From: Neocallimastix lanati (nom. inval.)
Taxonomy: Eukaryota; Neocallimastigomycota; Neocallimastigomycetes; Neocallimastigales; Neocallimastigaceae
NCBI GenBank assembly: GCA_016946835.1
Contig: JACVTC010000173.1
Location: forward strand, 93,501 to 157,500
Direction of reading: 5' to 3'
DNA length: 64,000 nucleotides
Both the position numbers and the translations under genes were made by a program. Each line of letters starts with the position of its first letter. Positions within the stretch are counted from its first letter, which is position 1. Below are positions 17,782 to 27,881 of this stretch, one piece after another. Below the pieces are notes generated by a model. That model had not been told where the DNA came from. It searched no databases and was given only the letters and a program-made list of their open reading frames with translations.

Positions 17782-17895
17782 CTCAACATATGACAATAGT
17801 AGTGGAAAATTTTTTTCACTACTTAATCAAATAAATATCTCAACATATGACAATAGTAGTGGAAAATTTTTTTCACTACTTAATCAAATAAATAT
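17782..17895 (+). repeat. 57-bp perfect tandem duplication
   Basis: Two adjacent copies (17782-17838 and 17839-17895). Each contains AGTAGTG...CACTACT, an inverted pair around a GAAAATTTTTTT loop, so each copy could form a small hairpin. A short plus-strand frame at 17747-17932 crosses both copies but shows no family likeness and is probably not a gene. Confidence 0.8.
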
Positions 17896-18001
17896 AAATA
17901 ATGCAACGTTTGGATCTTTAAGAATATGTTAAGAAATAAAAGCGAAAAATAAGAAGAAACCCATAAAATATGATAATACTATAAAAGTTTTAATACTGAA
18001 A

Positions 18002-18081
18002 TTATGGAATTCTGGAACAGACGATTAGGCCATTTCTAAATAGATCTCTAATGTGGTGGTATTTGATATCTATATGCTTTG
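18002..18081 (-). pseudogene. Ty1/copia RNase H C-terminus, distal part of split element
   Basis: The minus strand reads KHIDIKYHHIRD followed by about ten residues and a stop at 18002-18004. This is the classical copia RNase H end. It directly continues the copia frame that breaks off at 24812, with codons AAA ACA AAG | CAT ATA GAT spanning the junction. The gypsy element at 18082-24811 is inserted exactly between the two halves. Confidence 0.85.
18077..18081 (+). repeat. Target-site duplication CTTTG, left copy
   Basis: CTTTG abuts the left LTR; the same five bases follow the right LTR at 24812-24816. Five-bp duplication is normal for LTR retrotransposon integrases. Confidence 0.9.
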
Positions 18082-18855
18082 TGTAAAGATATTATTAATA
18101 TCTTTATAAATTTTAATTAAATTTAATCATAAATTTAAGTAAAATTGAAATAAATCTATTAAAAATCACGTGTATAAAATTATTGCAAATAATTTTAAAC
18201 AAAACTTCGACTTCTTCCCAATCATATTAATAAATTAAAAATTTCTCTTGTGAAACTAGTAATTGAAAATCATTTCTTTTTATGTAATTTAATTTAAATA
18301 ATAAGAGTTAAGGTTTTTTACAAGATAAATTAACAACATGAAACTATGCAATTAGTCATGTTGAAACTTGCGGCATTTTATGCTAAAATCATATTAAATA
18401 ATTATGACAACTTTTATATTAATTTTAAATAGAAAATATAATAAGAATTTATTAATAATATTTAAATAATAAATAAATAATAAATGAGCTCGATTGAAAT
18501 TGTTTATATTTATTTTAGTTATTAATTATAATTCTCTTTATTCAGTAATAGTTAATTATTTATTATTAGTTTAGGTTAGTATTGTTTTTAAATAAATAGT
18601 TAGATAATATAATTCAATAGGAATTATATATTCTAAATGTAATAAGATAAAAATATAAATAGTTAACCAAATTTCATGTATTTTAATCGATGTAATTGTT
18701 ATTAACGATTTATTGTTAATAACACTAATAATTAATAAAGATTATTTTAAAATCTAAATATAATAAAACTTATTTGTTTATAAAACATTTTTGTGTTATT
18801 TAGTGTTATTATAATTTTTGACTTATAATCTATTTTTTTAAATCAAAACTTTATA
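18082..18855 (+). repeat. 5' LTR of Ty3/gypsy element
   Basis: 774 bp, with ends TGTAAAG...CTTTATA. These are imperfect inverted ends that finish in TA instead of the usual CA. The sequence appears identical, base for base as far as I compared, to 24038-24811, which has the same length. Identity implies recent insertion. Confidence 0.93.
18654..18702 (+). promoter_or_regulatory. Predicted gypsy TATA box and transcript start
   Basis: TATAAATA lies at 18654-18661. About 38 bases further, at 18692, begins the 11-mer GTAATTGTTAT, which is exactly complementary to the bases right after the LTR. In Tf1-type self-priming elements the first 11 bases of the mRNA pair with the primer binding site. By analogy the transcript would start near 18692, which would be the U3/R boundary. 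Inference from sequence only. Confidence 0.5.
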
Positions 18856-18866
18856 ATAACAATTAC
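18856..18866 (+). promoter_or_regulatory. Primer binding site, self-priming type
   Basis: ATAACAATTAC starts at the first base after the LTR. It does not look like the 3' end complement of a tRNA (no TGG) but is the exact reverse complement of 18692-18702 inside the LTR. The pairing is 11 bp and stops there (next base mismatched). Confidence 0.6.
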
Positions 18867-19287
18867 CTTTTTCTCTCAATAAAATACGTTATAAGTCAAG
18901 ATTACAACACGTGATACGTTAACAGTGGCTTGTGTGTGGCTTGATTCAAAATATTTTTTTACCAGTTTTAGATTATTGCTACCAGTTTCAGAATATTGCC
19001 ACCAGCTCTATAATATTGCTACCGAAATTACAATTACACGTCTTAGAACAAGATTCGAAAAACCATAAACCTTTAATATTTTAATTTATAACGTTACGTT
19101 TACTCGACAGCACCGCTTCAAAGGATAGAGCTAGATCGACTAGATGAAAAAACATTATAGTTTGAAATATTTATTTGTTTGATATTTTTGTTAAAGAGAT
19201 TGCAAAAATTTAAGTCAATTTAAAATAATCAAATTGGAGGGATTTAACAACCTAATAAGAAGATTCGAAGACCTTAACCTGCAAGAA

Positions 19288-22200
19288 ATGAATCAAGAGA
19301 ATCATCAAGTTCTGCCCCGTAACAATCAAAAGATTGTTAACGAACCACCGCTATTTTCTGGAATCAAGAAGGACTTTGATGGCTTCCTTACAAGAGCTGA
19401 AATAGCTATGGAAGCCAATCCACAAGGTTTCAATAACGACCATACAAAGGTCAGATTTATAATTTCTTATCTTGTCGGTGATCCCTTGATATGGGCCTCA
19501 AACTTGCGAAGAAATAATGATCCCCTGCTCAATGTTTATGAAGATTTTATTCAAGAATTAAGAAATCAATTTGGAGAGCAGGACATGAGCACAGTTGTCG
19601 CAAACGGTAAATTATGCAGCATCCGACAACATAAATTTGGTCATGTTAGTGAGTATATAAATGAATTTAATAAAATCAGCAGACATTCAGATTTTAACGA
19701 TTCTGCTAAGATTTATATGTTTGTAAAAGGACTTCACTACAAGATGAGGGAGCACCTTGCAGTGGTAAATCCAAATCCCAACAACTTAAGAAGACTTTTC
19801 ACTGATGTCCTTAGTATCGAAAGCTTAACTAAGAGACATGAAATAAATGAATTTTTCTATCATAATTATTACCATCGTAAGGAAATAAATAATAATAATC
19901 ATGCGTCTACTAGTGACCCAATGGAAATAGATTTATACAGAATTAAGAGAGGACAAACGAATACAAGTTACTTCCCTTCTAACCAGAAATTATATCAAGA
20001 AAACTCGAATTCAAGAGATGAAGAAAGAAGGAAAGGATTGTGCTATTATTGTAAAAAACCAGGTCATCGCTATTTTAACTGTCCAAATAAGAAGAAACCT
20101 GCCGGAGTCAAGATTATCAGTAAACAAGAAAACACCGCTACCACACCCTCAAGTAGTTTAAGAAGAATTAGAAGAATCAACAGCCAAGAAGATATTGTCA
20201 AAGTTAGAAAAATCGTGGAAGAACAAAACTCACTTTTGACAAAGAAAAGTAATATCATTGATTTCTATATTAAAACAAACGATATAGAAGAAGTAAAAGC
20301 AAGAGTTCTGATCGATTCTGGTTCTGATCTTAATTTTATCCATCCTGAATTCGCTAAAGCCTTTGGAATTAAAACAAAAGAAATCGAAGAACCTTTCCGT
20401 GTTACTGGTCTTGGATATGGTGTTTCATCAGTAAAAAAGGAAACTGAGAAATGCGTTCTTCGTTTAAGGAACCACTTGGAAACGATTCAACTCTATGTTC
20501 TCAGGATTCCTGATGTTGATATTATCTTGGGTTTACCATGGATCAATAAGCACTCCCCCTACAACTACCATGACGCAAAGAAGATTTCTTTCGGATCCGG
20601 TTTCTGTGCAAGACATTGTAACAATGGTAAAAGAAAAAGGAAAAACAAGAACAAGAAAAGGAACAAAGGAAAAGAACCTGCTGCCAACCTAGAAGAAAAC
20701 AAAGTTATTATTGAAGAATCAAGAAAAAGAAAACCTCTCTTTGACTCTGATTCCGACTCTGACTCAGAAGAAGAAATTTCTATTCGTGGCCGCCGAACTC
20801 GTATTAGAACTTGCTCTGAATTTAATAATTATGATAGTGATAGTGATAACTTTAGCGATAGTGATGATATTATTGTTATGAATTGTGATAGTAAAATTAG
20901 TACTAATAGTTTAAGGATTTTAAAGAAAATTTGTGAATCTAGTAAATGTAAGAAATTAAATGTAATTGAAAAATGTAATGATGAAGATAATAATTTAAAT
21001 AAAGATGGTGAAAAGGTCGAAGTACCTGAAATCTATTTGATGTTTAAAGAAGTGTTTAATGAAAATAATTGTAATGTGTTACCTCCGCATCGTAATTATG
21101 ATTGTGAAATTAAATTAAAAGATAATTGTAGTCTATTTTATGGTCCGTTGTACCCTTTAACTGAAACGGAGAGAGAAGAATTAAAGAAATATTTAGAAGA
21201 GAATTTAAAAAAGGGTTTTATTAGGAAATCTTCTTCTCCTGCTGGTGCACCTATTTTATTTGTTAGAAAAAAGGATGGTACTTATAGACTAGTTATTGAT
21301 TATAGAAAATTGAACGAAATGACCATCCGTAACTCTTATCCACTTCCTTTAATTAGTGAATTGTTGGATAGAGTTAAAGGTGCTAAATATTTTACTAAGT
21401 TAGATTTAAAATCTGCTTATAACTTAGTAAGAATTAAAGAAGGTGACGAGTACAAAACTGCCTTTCGTACAAGATACGGGCACTTTGAATATCTCGTTAT
21501 GCCTTTTGGGCTTAAGAATGCCCCTGCTACATTCCAACATTTTATAAATGATGTTCTCAGTGATTACTTAGATGATTTTGTAATCTCTTACATTGATGAC
21601 ATTTTAATTTATTCTAATACTTTAGAAGAACATCATGTACATGTTAAGAAAGTTTTAAGAAAATTGTTAGAGAATCATTTAGTTGTTAAATTAGAAAAGT
21701 GTGAATTTGATGTAACTGAAACTACCTTTCTTGGTTATGTTTTATCAAGAGATGGAATTAAAATGGATAAAGAAAAAGTTAAAGCAATTTTAGATTGGCC
21801 TGTTCCAACAAACGTTAAAGAAATTCAATCGTTTATTGGACTTTGTAATTATTACAGAATTTTTATTAAAGACTTTGCGAAAATTGCAAATCCTCTCCAC
21901 AAATTAACTAGAAAAAATGTTCCTTTTAATTGGAGTTCTGAACAACAAAAAGCGTTTGATACTTTAAAAGAATTATTTACTACTGCTCCTATTTTGAAAC
22001 ATCCTGATAGCAACAAACAATTCATTGTTGAAACTGATGCTAGTAATTTTGCTGTTGGTGCAATTCTTTCTCAGGAATTTGATGGGCATTTGCATCCAAT
22101 TGCTTTTATTTCTACTAGCTTAACTAAATCCCAAAGAAATTACCCTATCTATGACAAAGAACTTCTTGCTATTAAAGTTGCATTGGAAGGATGGAGACAT

Positions 22201-24000
22201 TACTTAGAAGGAGCTCGCCATCAGTTTATTATTTATACTGATCATAAGAATTTAACTTTCCCTCGAAAACCTGAACTTCTTTCCCAACGCCAAATTCGTT
22301 GGTATGAATTCTTATCTAGATTTGATTTTAAACTAATTTACAGAGCTGGTAAAAAGTCAGGTAAACCAGATATTTTATCAAGACGTAGTGATCATTTATT
22401 TGCTAGTGTTCGTCCTATTTCATGCGTTATTAATTCATGTAGTTTTAAGAATGATTCTTTAATCTCCTCTATTCATGATTCTCTAGCTAATGATGAATTC
22501 TATTGCAAAATAACTGATTTTCTTAAAAATGATAAATCAAAAGATCCCCCTTTTAGTAAAATCGATAAATTTTCTCTTGACAAAAATGGTTATTTACTTT
22601 TTGAAAATTTAATTTATGTTCCCAATAAAATTAGAATAAGAGTTTTAGAACTCCATCATGACTCTATTTCTGCTGGTCATTTTGGAATTAATAAAACTAT
22701 TGAACTTATTTCTCGTAATTTCTGGTGGCCTAAATTACAAAAAGATGTTAAAATGTTTATTAAATCTTGTGAAATTTGTTCAAAATCCAAAATCCCAAGA
22801 CATAAGCCATATGGTTTACTTTCTCCACTTTCTACACCAAATAGAGCCTGGTCTGCTATCTCTATGGATTTTATTGTTGAACTTCCGAAATCCAAAGATA
22901 TGACCACTATAATGGTTGTTGTGGATCGCTTAACTAAAATGGCTCATTTTATACCTTTTAGATGTCTTCCTACTGCTTCTATTGCTGCTGATTCTTTCAT
23001 TGCTAATATTTTTAAACTTCATGGTTTCCCCGATTCTATTATTTCTGATCGTGGTTCTCAGTTTACCTCTGATTTTTGGAATCGTCTTTGCTCTCTTTTA
23101 AATATTAAGCATTCTTTTTCTACTGCTTATCACCCGCAGACCGATGGTCAAACGGAGAGGGTGAATTCGATATTGGAACAATATCTTCGTTGTTTCATCA
23201 ATGAAAAGCAAAATAACTGGCTTGATTTATTACCTTTTGCAGAATTTTCCTATAATAATACTTTACAACAGTCAATAAATCAATCACCATTTTTTGCAAA
23301 TTATGGTTTTAATCCGAAATTTAATCCTGAAATTCCTTCAAATGAGAATCCGCATAGAGCTGAGAAAAGAATATTAAATATTAATGAAAACATTAAATTT
23401 TTAAAAGAAAACTTAGAGCAAGCAAAAAAGACTTATAAGAAATATGCAGATCTGAAAAGAATGGATTCTCCAGATTTTAAAGTAGGAAATAAAGTTTATC
23501 TTTTAAAGGGTAATACAACAAAGAAAAATAGAAAATTATCTGATCAACTAATAGGACCTTTTGAAATAATAAGAAAAGTTAGTGACTTAGCGTACGAACT
23601 TAAACTTCCTAATAATATGCGTTGTCACCCTGTATTTCATGTTTCACTTCTCGAACCTTACCATGAAAATGAATTTTCAAACAGAAGAAATACTCGTAGA
23701 AGAAATATTAATCTTAATACGGATACAATTGATAGAACTCCTGAAAGAATAATTAAAATGAAAACCTTTAACAATAAGAATCGTTACTTGATTAAATGGA
23801 AAGGATGCGATTTTAGTGAAAATACTTGGATTGATGAAGATCAAATTCTTGATAGACAATTAATACAAGAATATTACAGAAAAGAAAAGAAGAACAAATC
23901 TTCGAATGTTAACAACGAATTCTGTCAACCACCTGATGATGCAAACGAGTACTATGTTAGACATAAATATCAACCTTTTGTAATTGATCTTCCTTCTTAA
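19288..24000 (+). CDS. Ty3/gypsy chromovirus Gag-Pol polyprotein
   Basis: Single frame with no break. The first ATG is at 19288 (1,570 residues). The frame is open from 19195, so a non-ATG start such as TTG 19234 is possible. Domains in order: Gag with retrotransposon gag fold; zinc knuckle C252-x2-C255-x4-H260-x4-C265; aspartic protease D343-S-G; Ser/Asp-rich spacer (about 480-540); reverse transcriptase with YIDD 768-771; RNase H (TDAS near 917); integrase with HHCC zinc domain from about 1123 and catalytic D1194, D1254, E1290 (35 residues between the last two); GPF-type module; C-terminal chromodomain (about 1482-1535, YLIKWKG...NTW). The chromodomain places it among chromoviruses, where it is thought to steer integration to marked chromatin. 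Intact catalytic residues, matching LTRs and target duplication suggest a possibly active copy. Gag and Pol share one frame, as in Tf1. Confidence 0.95.
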   Translation: MNQENHQVLPRNNQKIVNEPPLFSGIKKDFDGFLTRAEIAMEANPQGFNNDHTKVRFIISYLVGDPLIWASNLRRNNDPLLNVYEDFIQELRNQFGEQDMSTVVANGKLCSIRQHKFGHVSEYINEFNKISRHSDFNDSAKIYMFVKGLHYKMREHLAVVNPNPNNLRRLFTDVLSIESLTKRHEINEFFYHNYYHRKEINNNNHASTSDPMEIDLYRIKRGQTNTSYFPSNQKLYQENSNSRDEERRKGLCYYCKKPGHRYFNCPNKKKPAGVKIISKQENTATTPSSSLRRIRRINSQEDIVKVRKIVEEQNSLLTKKSNIIDFYIKTNDIEEVKARVLIDSGSDLNFIHPEFAKAFGIKTKEIEEPFRVTGLGYGVSSVKKETEKCVLRLRNHLETIQLYVLRIPDVDIILGLPWINKHSPYNYHDAKKISFGSGFCARHCNNGKRKRKNKNKKRNKGKEPAANLEENKVIIEESRKRKPLFDSDSDSDSEEEISIRGRRTRIRTCSEFNNYDSDSDNFSDSDDIIVMNCDSKISTNSLRILKKICESSKCKKLNVIEKCNDEDNNLNKDGEKVEVPEIYLMFKEVFNENNCNVLPPHRNYDCEIKLKDNCSLFYGPLYPLTETEREELKKYLEENLKKGFIRKSSSPAGAPILFVRKKDGTYRLVIDYRKLNEMTIRNSYPLPLISELLDRVKGAKYFTKLDLKSAYNLVRIKEGDEYKTAFRTRYGHFEYLVMPFGLKNAPATFQHFINDVLSDYLDDFVISYIDDILIYSNTLEEHHVHVKKVLRKLLENHLVVKLEKCEFDVTETTFLGYVLSRDGIKMDKEKVKAILDWPVPTNVKEIQSFIGLCNYYRIFIKDFAKIANPLHKLTRKNVPFNWSSEQQKAFDTLKELFTTAPILKHPDSNKQFIVETDASNFAVGAILSQEFDGHLHPIAFISTSLTKSQRNYPIYDKELLAIKVALEGWRHYLEGARHQFIIYTDHKNLTFPRKPELLSQRQIRWYEFLSRFDFKLIYRAGKKSGKPDILSRRSDHLFASVRPISCVINSCSFKNDSLISSIHDSLANDEFYCKITDFLKNDKSKDPPFSKIDKFSLDKNGYLLFENLIYVPNKIRIRVLELHHDSISAGHFGINKTIELISRNFWWPKLQKDVKMFIKSCEICSKSKIPRHKPYGLLSPLSTPNRAWSAISMDFIVELPKSKDMTTIMVVVDRLTKMAHFIPFRCLPTASIAADSFIANIFKLHGFPDSIISDRGSQFTSDFWNRLCSLLNIKHSFSTAYHPQTDGQTERVNSILEQYLRCFINEKQNNWLDLLPFAEFSYNNTLQQSINQSPFFANYGFNPKFNPEIPSNENPHRAEKRILNINENIKFLKENLEQAKKTYKKYADLKRMDSPDFKVGNKVYLLKGNTTKKNRKLSDQLIGPFEIIRKVSDLAYELKLPNNMRCHPVFHVSLLEPYHENEFSNRRNTRRRNINLNTDTIDRTPERIIKMKTFNNKNRYLIKWKGCDFSENTWIDEDQILDRQLIQEYYRKEKKNKSSNVNNEFCQPPDDANEYYVRHKYQPFVIDLPS

Positions 24001-24025
24001 AGTTAATCTCGCAGGAGCTCGACTT

Positions 24026-24036
24026 AAGGGGCGAGA
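24026..24036 (+). promoter_or_regulatory. Polypurine tract
   Basis: AAGGGGCGAGA lies just before the 3' LTR (one T between them), the expected position for plus-strand priming. Confidence 0.75.
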
Positions 24037-24037
24037 T

Positions 24038-24811
24038 TGTAAAGATATTATTAATATCTTTATAAATTTTAATTAAATTTAATCATAAATTTAAGTAAAA
24101 TTGAAATAAATCTATTAAAAATCACGTGTATAAAATTATTGCAAATAATTTTAAACAAAACTTCGACTTCTTCCCAATCATATTAATAAATTAAAAATTT
24201 CTCTTGTGAAACTAGTAATTGAAAATCATTTCTTTTTATGTAATTTAATTTAAATAATAAGAGTTAAGGTTTTTTACAAGATAAATTAACAACATGAAAC
24301 TATGCAATTAGTCATGTTGAAACTTGCGGCATTTTATGCTAAAATCATATTAAATAATTATGACAACTTTTATATTAATTTTAAATAGAAAATATAATAA
24401 GAATTTATTAATAATATTTAAATAATAAATAAATAATAAATGAGCTCGATTGAAATTGTTTATATTTATTTTAGTTATTAATTATAATTCTCTTTATTCA
24501 GTAATAGTTAATTATTTATTATTAGTTTAGGTTAGTATTGTTTTTAAATAAATAGTTAGATAATATAATTCAATAGGAATTATATATTCTAAATGTAATA
24601 AGATAAAAATATAAATAGTTAACCAAATTTCATGTATTTTAATCGATGTAATTGTTATTAACGATTTATTGTTAATAACACTAATAATTAATAAAGATTA
24701 TTTTAAAATCTAAATATAATAAAACTTATTTGTTTATAAAACATTTTTGTGTTATTTAGTGTTATTATAATTTTTGACTTATAATCTATTTTTTTAAATC
24801 AAAACTTTATA
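24038..24811 (+). repeat. 3' LTR of Ty3/gypsy element
   Basis: 774 bp, same length and sequence as the 5' LTR by eye, starting TGTAAAG and ending CTTTATA, followed by target duplication CTTTG (24812-24816). Confidence 0.93.
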
Positions 24812-24988
24812 CTTTGTTTTTATGTTAATAGATTGATTTTGACAATTGTATATCGCAGCTTTATTGTCTATATTTATTGTAGCGTAATCAATTTTTATAT
24901 TCAATTCCTTAAGGAAATTTATATACCAAAGACATTGTTTAGTGCAATCGCTGTCGATATAGCTACTACATGTTGTAGTTTGGAACAC
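24812..24988 (-). pseudogene. Ty1/copia RNase H, proximal part
   Basis: Minus-strand frame with SYIDSDCTKQCLWYINFLKE and INIDNKAAIYNCQNQ, matching the copia RNase H pattern (E..W...L..EL...I..DN.AAI). It is cut at KTK by the gypsy insertion and continues at 18081. The frame between 24989 and 25151 is broken. Confidence 0.8.
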
Positions 24989-25151
24989 AAACTTGTTGGT
25001 GATGTTTCTATCATTAACAAAAAACCTAAGGTGGATTTTCTGGAATTGATATCACTGGATTAATCGGCATCAGCAAAGACTCTCAAAATGCTACTATTTG
25101 TAAATTTTATTCTATAATTTTCGGTTCCTTTTAAGTATTTGAAGATCCGTA

Positions 25152-26079
25152 TTACGTTGTACCAATCTTCAAATATTGGATTTTTATTTTTTCTAGTTGC
25201 TCTTCTTCAGAAAAAAGAATATCTAGTTTAGTACAGACGACAAGGTATAACAAATTCCATATTGCACTCCTATAAGTCATTTCGTTAAACATTTTATTTT
25301 TTAATCTTGTATTTTCTACTGGCCTTAGATTTCTTATCGGTGTACAGTTGGATAGGTTGTATTTATTTAGAATTTCTTTTATATATCCCCTCTGGTGAAT
25401 AATGTAACCATCAATGCATTTTTCAAATTTTATTCCAATGAGGAAATTTATATTACCTATATCTTTAAAATTAAAATTGGATTTTATCCGTTTCTTTACA
25501 TATATTACCTCTTCACCATTACCTGATAATAGTATATCATCAACGTATACGACGAGGATACAAACTATGTCTTTTTGTTCATTCTTTTTAACATAAGCAC
25601 AAGGTTCTCTTAATAGTCTTCTGAACTTCATGTTTAATAACATATTATTTAATTTTTCGTTCCACTGACGACCTGCTTGTTTTAGGTTGTGTAACGCTTT
25701 ATTTAACTTCCAGTAGATTTTCTCTGATACCGGATAGTTCTTGTGGCCTCATATAAGTATCTTCGTATAACTCAGCGTTCAGGTATGCCGTATTGATATC
25801 CAGTTGAAAAATTTTGAAAATTTTCTGTATTGATATAGCGATAATTATTCGAAGAGAATCTTGTTTTAAGGTTGGGGAAAACGTGTATATGTAGTCGATC
25901 CCGTAGCGTTGTGAAAATCCTCTTGCTACAAGTCTGGCTTTGCGTTTAATTATATTTCCGTTGTTATATCGTTTGTATTTGAACACCCATTTACAAGTTA
26001 CTATATTTGCTCCATTAGGTATATTTTTTATAAGTTTGAATACATTTATCTTCTTTATGTTGTCTAGTTCGTCATTCAC
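25152..26079 (-). pseudogene. Ty1/copia reverse transcriptase, decayed
   Basis: Two minus-strand frames. 26079-25699 carries the N-terminal half of the copia polymerase (CKWVFKYK, KARLVARGFSQ, FQLDINTAYLNAEL). 25643-25152 carries the catalytic YVDD (VYVDDILLSG) and downstream NFLIGIKF. A frameshift between them near 25650-25700 and the loss of frame after 25152 make it non-functional. Confidence 0.88.
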
Positions 26080-26329
26080 TACTTTTAATCATTCATTCTT
26101 GATAGTTAAGTTGAAAATGTCATTGAAGTATTTTGACTCTCCTGCTTGTATGTGGTTACTTTTTACTGGTATAGTATTGTTTGGTGGTACATTATTATTG
26201 TTGAGATCAATGTTATGATTGTTATTATTGTTATGATTATTATTAATATTAATGTTATGGTTCTTATCAATATTAGTATGTTCTGAATACATTGGATTAT
26301 TGTTAGTGTTTATTATGATGGTAGAATGT

Positions 26330-27349
26330 TGGGGTTCATTGTATATTTTAGTAAAATGTGTTTAGAGGGGGTTATTTACATTTTTGTTAATGAGTATATT
26401 TCTCCTACTGATTTCCGAATTAGGAATAAAATACTGAAATTCTTTTGGTATGTAAGTAGTTATACTAGAATTGCCGAGAGGTTTTCAAAAAATTTAACAG
26501 AGAGGGATAAAATGATTTTATTAGATAAAAGATTTAAGATTTTATAAGCTGAGGAGTAAGATTGATATTCAAGGAAAATTTCTGGTAGGGCATTGTTATC
26601 AAATTTATTGCGAAAATATTTCGAAACATAAAAGAATACTCGACAGCCAAAAACCTTAAAGTGTGTATAATCTACTTTGGATTTAAATAAAATTTCAAAA
26701 GGTATTCTGTTATTGATTCCAGAATGAGGAATTCTGTTATGTATATAATTAGCAGTATCGACTGCATTTTCCCAGAACTGTCTACTTGGTTTTGCGTCAT
26801 TTAATAATGCTTTAGCTAAATTTATAAGTATGACATTAAATTTTTCAGCACGACCGTTTTGTTGAGGATTGTAAAGGATTGTGAGTTGTTGTATAATTCC
26901 TTTAGCAGAGCAAAAGCGTTTAAATTGAGAATTTTTAAATTCAGTACCATTGTCGGTACGAATATATGTTATATTTTTATTAAATATATCATTTACCTCC
27001 TTAGTCCAGCTATAAAATTTCTCAAAAGAATTGCTTTTGTTTCAGAAATAAGACCCAACCATAACGATAAAAATCATCTAATATAGTGAGAAAATATTTG
27101 TTACCATGGATAGATTCATCCACAGGTCCAACGAGATCCATGTGTATTCAAAAATTGATTACTTTTATTTTTAACTCTTTTGTAAGGAGAATTTCTGAGT
27201 TTTGAATGTGAACAGATTGGACACTTTGACTTAATATCTATTTTAAGTAGTTTGTTTTTTATATTGTTAATGCTGTAATGGCCTAAATGTCTATGCCATA
27301 AATTGATTTTATCAGACTTTGAAAGATGTGATAGATGCATAAGGGTCAT
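26330..27349 (-). pseudogene. Ty1/copia integrase, decayed
   Basis: 27349-27116 has the GAG pre-integrase zinc module (LWHRHLGH...CPICSHSK). Past a frameshift, the core starts with MDLVGPVD and LDDFYRYGW, then carries several stops and shifts down to about 26330. Followed by an Asn-rich linker (26292-26089, NNNHN repeats) before the polymerase. Confidence 0.8.
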
Positions 27350-27541
27350 GTCAGGGGTGATATTTTGTTATTGAAGTTTAATCCTTTACTTATCATCCAT
27401 ATATTGAAAATATTTTGATTGTTTGGATAAATGTTAATAATTCTATTGCCGTGTTGATTGTTTATAGTGCAGTACATTTTGTTATTATGATTACAAAAAA
27501 TGATTTTGTAATGTTGTTTTATAAGTTATGTTACCGAGATA

Positions 27542-27745
27542 TTATTTTTTGATGATATCAGGTGCATAATAAACATTTTTTAAAGTGATTCTATTGTCAT
27601 CTATAAAACCTGTGAATTGTCCGCAAAACCTTGATAAAATTAACTTTCCATTAGGAAGAACAATTTTTTCGTTGACTATTTGAATGTTAGAATGCAAATT
27701 AAGTGATTTAGTGATGTGTACTGAAGTCTCGGAATCGAGAATCAA
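27542..27745 (-). pseudogene. Ty1/copia protease with altered active site
   Basis: The frame begins ILDSETSVHIT, where functional copia proteases have ILDSGAS.H. The catalytic Asp and Ser are kept but the invariant Gly is Glu. The rest (LPNGK, VYYAPDI) fits the family. Gaps on both sides break the polyprotein. Confidence 0.75.
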
Positions 27746-27881
27746 ATTTGAGATGTCATTCTTTTCTTAATTTATGTTTTCAATATTTAAGGTATTTCTC
27801 GATTCTGATGGGATGCACCCCAGAAAAATACTGTCATTTGAATTATAATTTTTGAAAGAGATATTGGAGTTAGTATTGTTG

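Noticed and set aside
17747-17932. Short plus-strand gene with duplicated peptide
   Set aside because: The repeat is a DNA-level 57-bp duplication (57 is divisible by 3, so the frame stays open by chance); no family likeness.
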